A DNA stretch of 23,852 nucleotides from Oscillospiraceae bacterium. GTDB lineage: Bacteria > Bacillota > Clostridia > Oscillospirales > Acutalibacteraceae. The notes below the pieces were generated by a model that saw only the letters and a list, made by a program, of their open reading frames with translations, ran no database searches and was not told the DNA's origin. Numbering within the stretch: position 1 is the first letter of the stretch; every line of letters starts with the position of its first letter. Positions 22,409-23,852 of this stretch are shown here, piece after piece. The stretch is taken from the NCBI GenBank assembly GCA_003520555.1, contig DOUO01000036.1, positions 1-23,852 of the forward strand, read 5' to 3'. The position numbers and the translations under genes were made by a program.

Positions 22409-23104
22409 TTACAGATTAGAGCTGTTATCAAAGCGTTTCCTGAGCTTTTTCAACGCTTTTGTTTCAATTCTGCTTACATACGACCTTGATATATTCATCA
22501 GCTTTGCTATCTGTTTTTGTGTAACCGGTTTTTTGCCGTTCAAACCGTATCGCAATACTATTACGGTTTTTTCGCGGTCGTCAAGCTCCTCATTAATATA
22601 TTGACCGAGCTTTTTAATATTCAGCTTTTTGTCAAGGTTGTCAATTATATCGTCGTCAACTGCCATAATGTCAAGCAGCGTCAGCTGATTTCCGTCCTTG
22701 TCGGTGTCTATGGTCTCATTAATCGATATGTCCTGCGCGCTCTTTTTCATGCTCCGGAAATACATTAATAACTCATTTTCAATGCATCTGCTGGCATATG
22801 AGCTCAGACGTATGTTTTTGTCGGGCTTAAAGGTGTTAATCGCCTTAATCAGACCTATTGTTCCGATTGAAACCAAGTCGTCCTGTTCGGCGTTCACGCC
22901 GTAATATTTTTTGATTATGTGAGCAACAAGTCTTAAATTGTGCTCAATAAGCTTGTTTTTGGCGTAATTGTCGCCCTGCGCCGCCTTTTCAAGATATTCT
23001 TTTTCCTGTTTTTGGCTCAGCGGCTTCGGAAATGAACCTCCTCCGCATACATGAAGTATAAAAAAGTATACGTACTGACTCAAAAAGCCCAACAATCCTA
23101 ACAC
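22409..23104 (-). CDS. sigK: Sporulation sigma factor K (pro-sigma-K)
   Basis: A 231-residue sigma-70-type factor that directs the last mother-cell stage of sporulation, including coat and DPA synthesis genes. A hydrophobic pro-sequence (residues about 1-21) precedes FPKPLS at 25-30; in Bacillus removal of it by SpoIVFB activates the factor. Region 2 holds [15 protein letters not shown] and the [18 protein letters not shown] helix; the C-terminal [38 protein letters not shown] is region 4. The gene is continuous, with no skin element. GTG at 23104 is fixed by GAGGTGG on the minus strand. It is divergent from exoA. No separate terminator was seen before the transporter promoter. The sigma-K versus other sporulation-sigma call rests on the pro-sequence and FPKPLS. 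Confidence 0.95.
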   Translation of the reverse strand: MLGLLGFLSQYVYFFILHVCGGGSFPKPLSQKQEKEYLEKAAQGDNYAKNKLIEHNLRLVAHIIKKYYGVNAEQDDLVSIGTIGLIKAINTFKPDKNIRLSSYASRCIENELLMYFRSMKKSAQDISINETIDTDKDGNQLTLLDIMAVDDDIIDNLDKKLNIKKLGQYINEELDDREKTVIVLRYGLNGKKPVTQKQIAKLMNISRSYVSRIETKALKKLRKRFDNSSNL

Positions 23105-23120
23105 AATACCACCTCAACAA

Positions 23121-23149
23121 AATGTATTCAAAACACTTGCGAAAAATGC
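23121..23149 (-). promoter_or_regulatory. Candidate sigma-E promoter of sigK
   Basis: Minus strand: GCATTTTT (23149-23142), 13-base spacer, AATACATT (23128-23121). Compared with the Bacillus sigma-E consensus (KMATATTT, 13-15 bases, CATACAnT), each box has one mismatch. It is 16 bases before the GTG. Known biology supports sigma-E control of sigK. Confidence 0.5.
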
Positions 23150-23165
23150 CGTTATCAAGTATACT
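23137..23165 (+). promoter_or_regulatory. Sigma-A promoter of exoA
   Basis: TTGCGA (23137-23142), 17 bases, TATACT (23160-23165). The -35 box is a weak match. It overlaps the candidate sigma-E promoter on the opposite strand. Confidence 0.6.
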
Positions 23166-23187
23166 TAGAAACAGAAGGAGTGGAATT

Positions 23188-23852
23188 ATGAAAAAATTTA
23201 TTTCATGGAATGTAAACGGACTCAGAGCCTGCGTAACCAAGGGTTTTACCGATTTTTTTAATGAAATTGACGCCGATATCTTCTGTGTGCAGGAGACTAA
23301 GCTTCAACAGGGACAGATTGAATTAGATCTTCCCGGATATTATCAGTACTGGAATTACGCCGAAAAGAAGGGCTATTCCGGTACGGCTATGTTTACAAAA
23401 GAGGAACCCCTAAGCGTTTCCCTCGGAATAGGAATTGAGGAGCACGACCGTGAGGGCAGGGTAATTACCGCGGAATTTGAAAATTTTTACGCAGTTACCT
23501 GTTACACTCCAAATTCTCAAAACGAGCTCAAAAGGCTTGATTACCGAATGACCTGGGAGGACGCGTTTCTCGATTACCTTAAGCGTCTCGACGCAAAAAA
23601 ACCGGTTGTTCTATGCGGCGACTTAAATGTTGCCCACAGGGAAATTGACCTTAAAAATCCAAAAACAAACCGCAAAAACGCAGGTTTCACGGATGAAGAG
23701 CGTTCCAAGATGACTGTTTTGCTTGAAAGCGGCTTCACCGATACATTCAGATATTTTTATCCTGATACCGAAGGAGTATATTCCTGGTGGTCATACCGCT
23801 TTAAGGCAAGGGAGAAGAACGCCGGATGGCGCATTGACTATTTTATTACTTC
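23188..23852 (+). CDS. exoA: Exodeoxyribonuclease III / AP endonuclease, 3'-truncated by window end
   Basis: The first 221 residues of an ExoIII/ExoA-type enzyme that cuts DNA at abasic sites and removes 3' blocks in base excision repair. Catalytic positions visible: Asn8 in SWNVNGLRA, Glu36 in VQETKLQ, and Asp145/Asn147 in [13 protein letters not shown]. The substrate-loop [21 protein letters not shown] and NAGWRIDYF are present. The final Asp-His pair lies just beyond the window edge. AGAAGGAG is upstream. The reading frame stays open to the last base; the family is about 250 residues, so about 30 are missing. Confidence 0.96.
   Translation, partial: MKKFISWNVNGLRACVTKGFTDFFNEIDADIFCVQETKLQQGQIELDLPGYYQYWNYAEKKGYSGTAMFTKEEPLSVSLGIGIEEHDREGRVITAEFENFYAVTCYTPNSQNELKRLDYRMTWEDAFLDYLKRLDAKKPVVLCGDLNVAHREIDLKNPKTNRKNAGFTDEERSKMTVLLESGFTDTFRYFYPDTEGVYSWWSYRFKAREKNAGWRIDYFIT

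Noticed and set aside
22409..23104. Skin-type interruption of sigK
   Set aside because: The reading frame is continuous from the pro-sequence to region 4.

Overview
The window looks like ordinary chromosome from a spore-forming, low-to-moderate-GC member of the Clostridia. The gene set and sequence style suggest an Oscillospiraceae/Ruminococcaceae-type gut bacterium, but that placement is inferred from protein style, not from a database match. Evidence for sporulation is both subunits of dipicolinate synthase and a complete sigma-K gene with its pro-sequence. Other Firmicutes markers are the YceD-RpmF pair, ComEC-HolA adjacency, an RNase M5-like Toprim protein, PlsY and consensus sigma-A promoters. 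No rRNA, tRNA, CRISPR array, phage or transposon was seen.

Layout. (1) 1-2690: a redox cassette of an aldo/keto reductase (5' end outside the window), a carboxymuconolactone decarboxylase-cupin fusion, a lipoprotein-anchored flavodoxin and a soluble flavodoxin, closed by a strong terminator. (2) 2694-4284: spoVFA-spoVFB, behind a candidate sigma-K promoter. (3) 4300-8539: from a good sigma-A promoter, a zinc-ribbon membrane protein, MetY (O-acetylhomoserine sulfhydrylase), IspD and IspF (MEP isoprenoid pathway), then a hairpin that also covers the ribosome-binding site of a D,D-carboxypeptidase gene. (4) 8606-10547: pgi and a small P-loop protein. (5) 10651-11499: yceD-rpmF behind a perfect-consensus promoter. 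(6) 11525-13633: der and plsY. (7) A 389-bp intergenic stretch with a GC-rich structured block, then a secreted pair (lipoprotein and SGNH-like protein). (8) 15963-20920: HIT protein, phosphoribosyltransferase, comEC, holA and an RNase M5-like gene, ended by a bidirectional terminator. (9) On the minus strand, a sodium:neurotransmitter-symporter-family transporter and sigK. (10) Divergent exoA, cut off by the window end.

The regions serve mostly separate housekeeping roles: precursor synthesis, translation and ribosome assembly, phospholipid synthesis, replication and repair, and sporulation. The link across the window is sporulation: sigK lies near one end, and the DPA synthase genes it should switch on lie near the other. 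Its own predicted promoter looks like a sigma-E site.

I did not find a clear undescribed system. The most unusual items are the membrane-tethered flavodoxin beside its soluble paralogue, a ComEC whose C-terminal domain lacks the metal-binding motif, a terminator-like hairpin inside the first codons of comEC, and several structured leaders.
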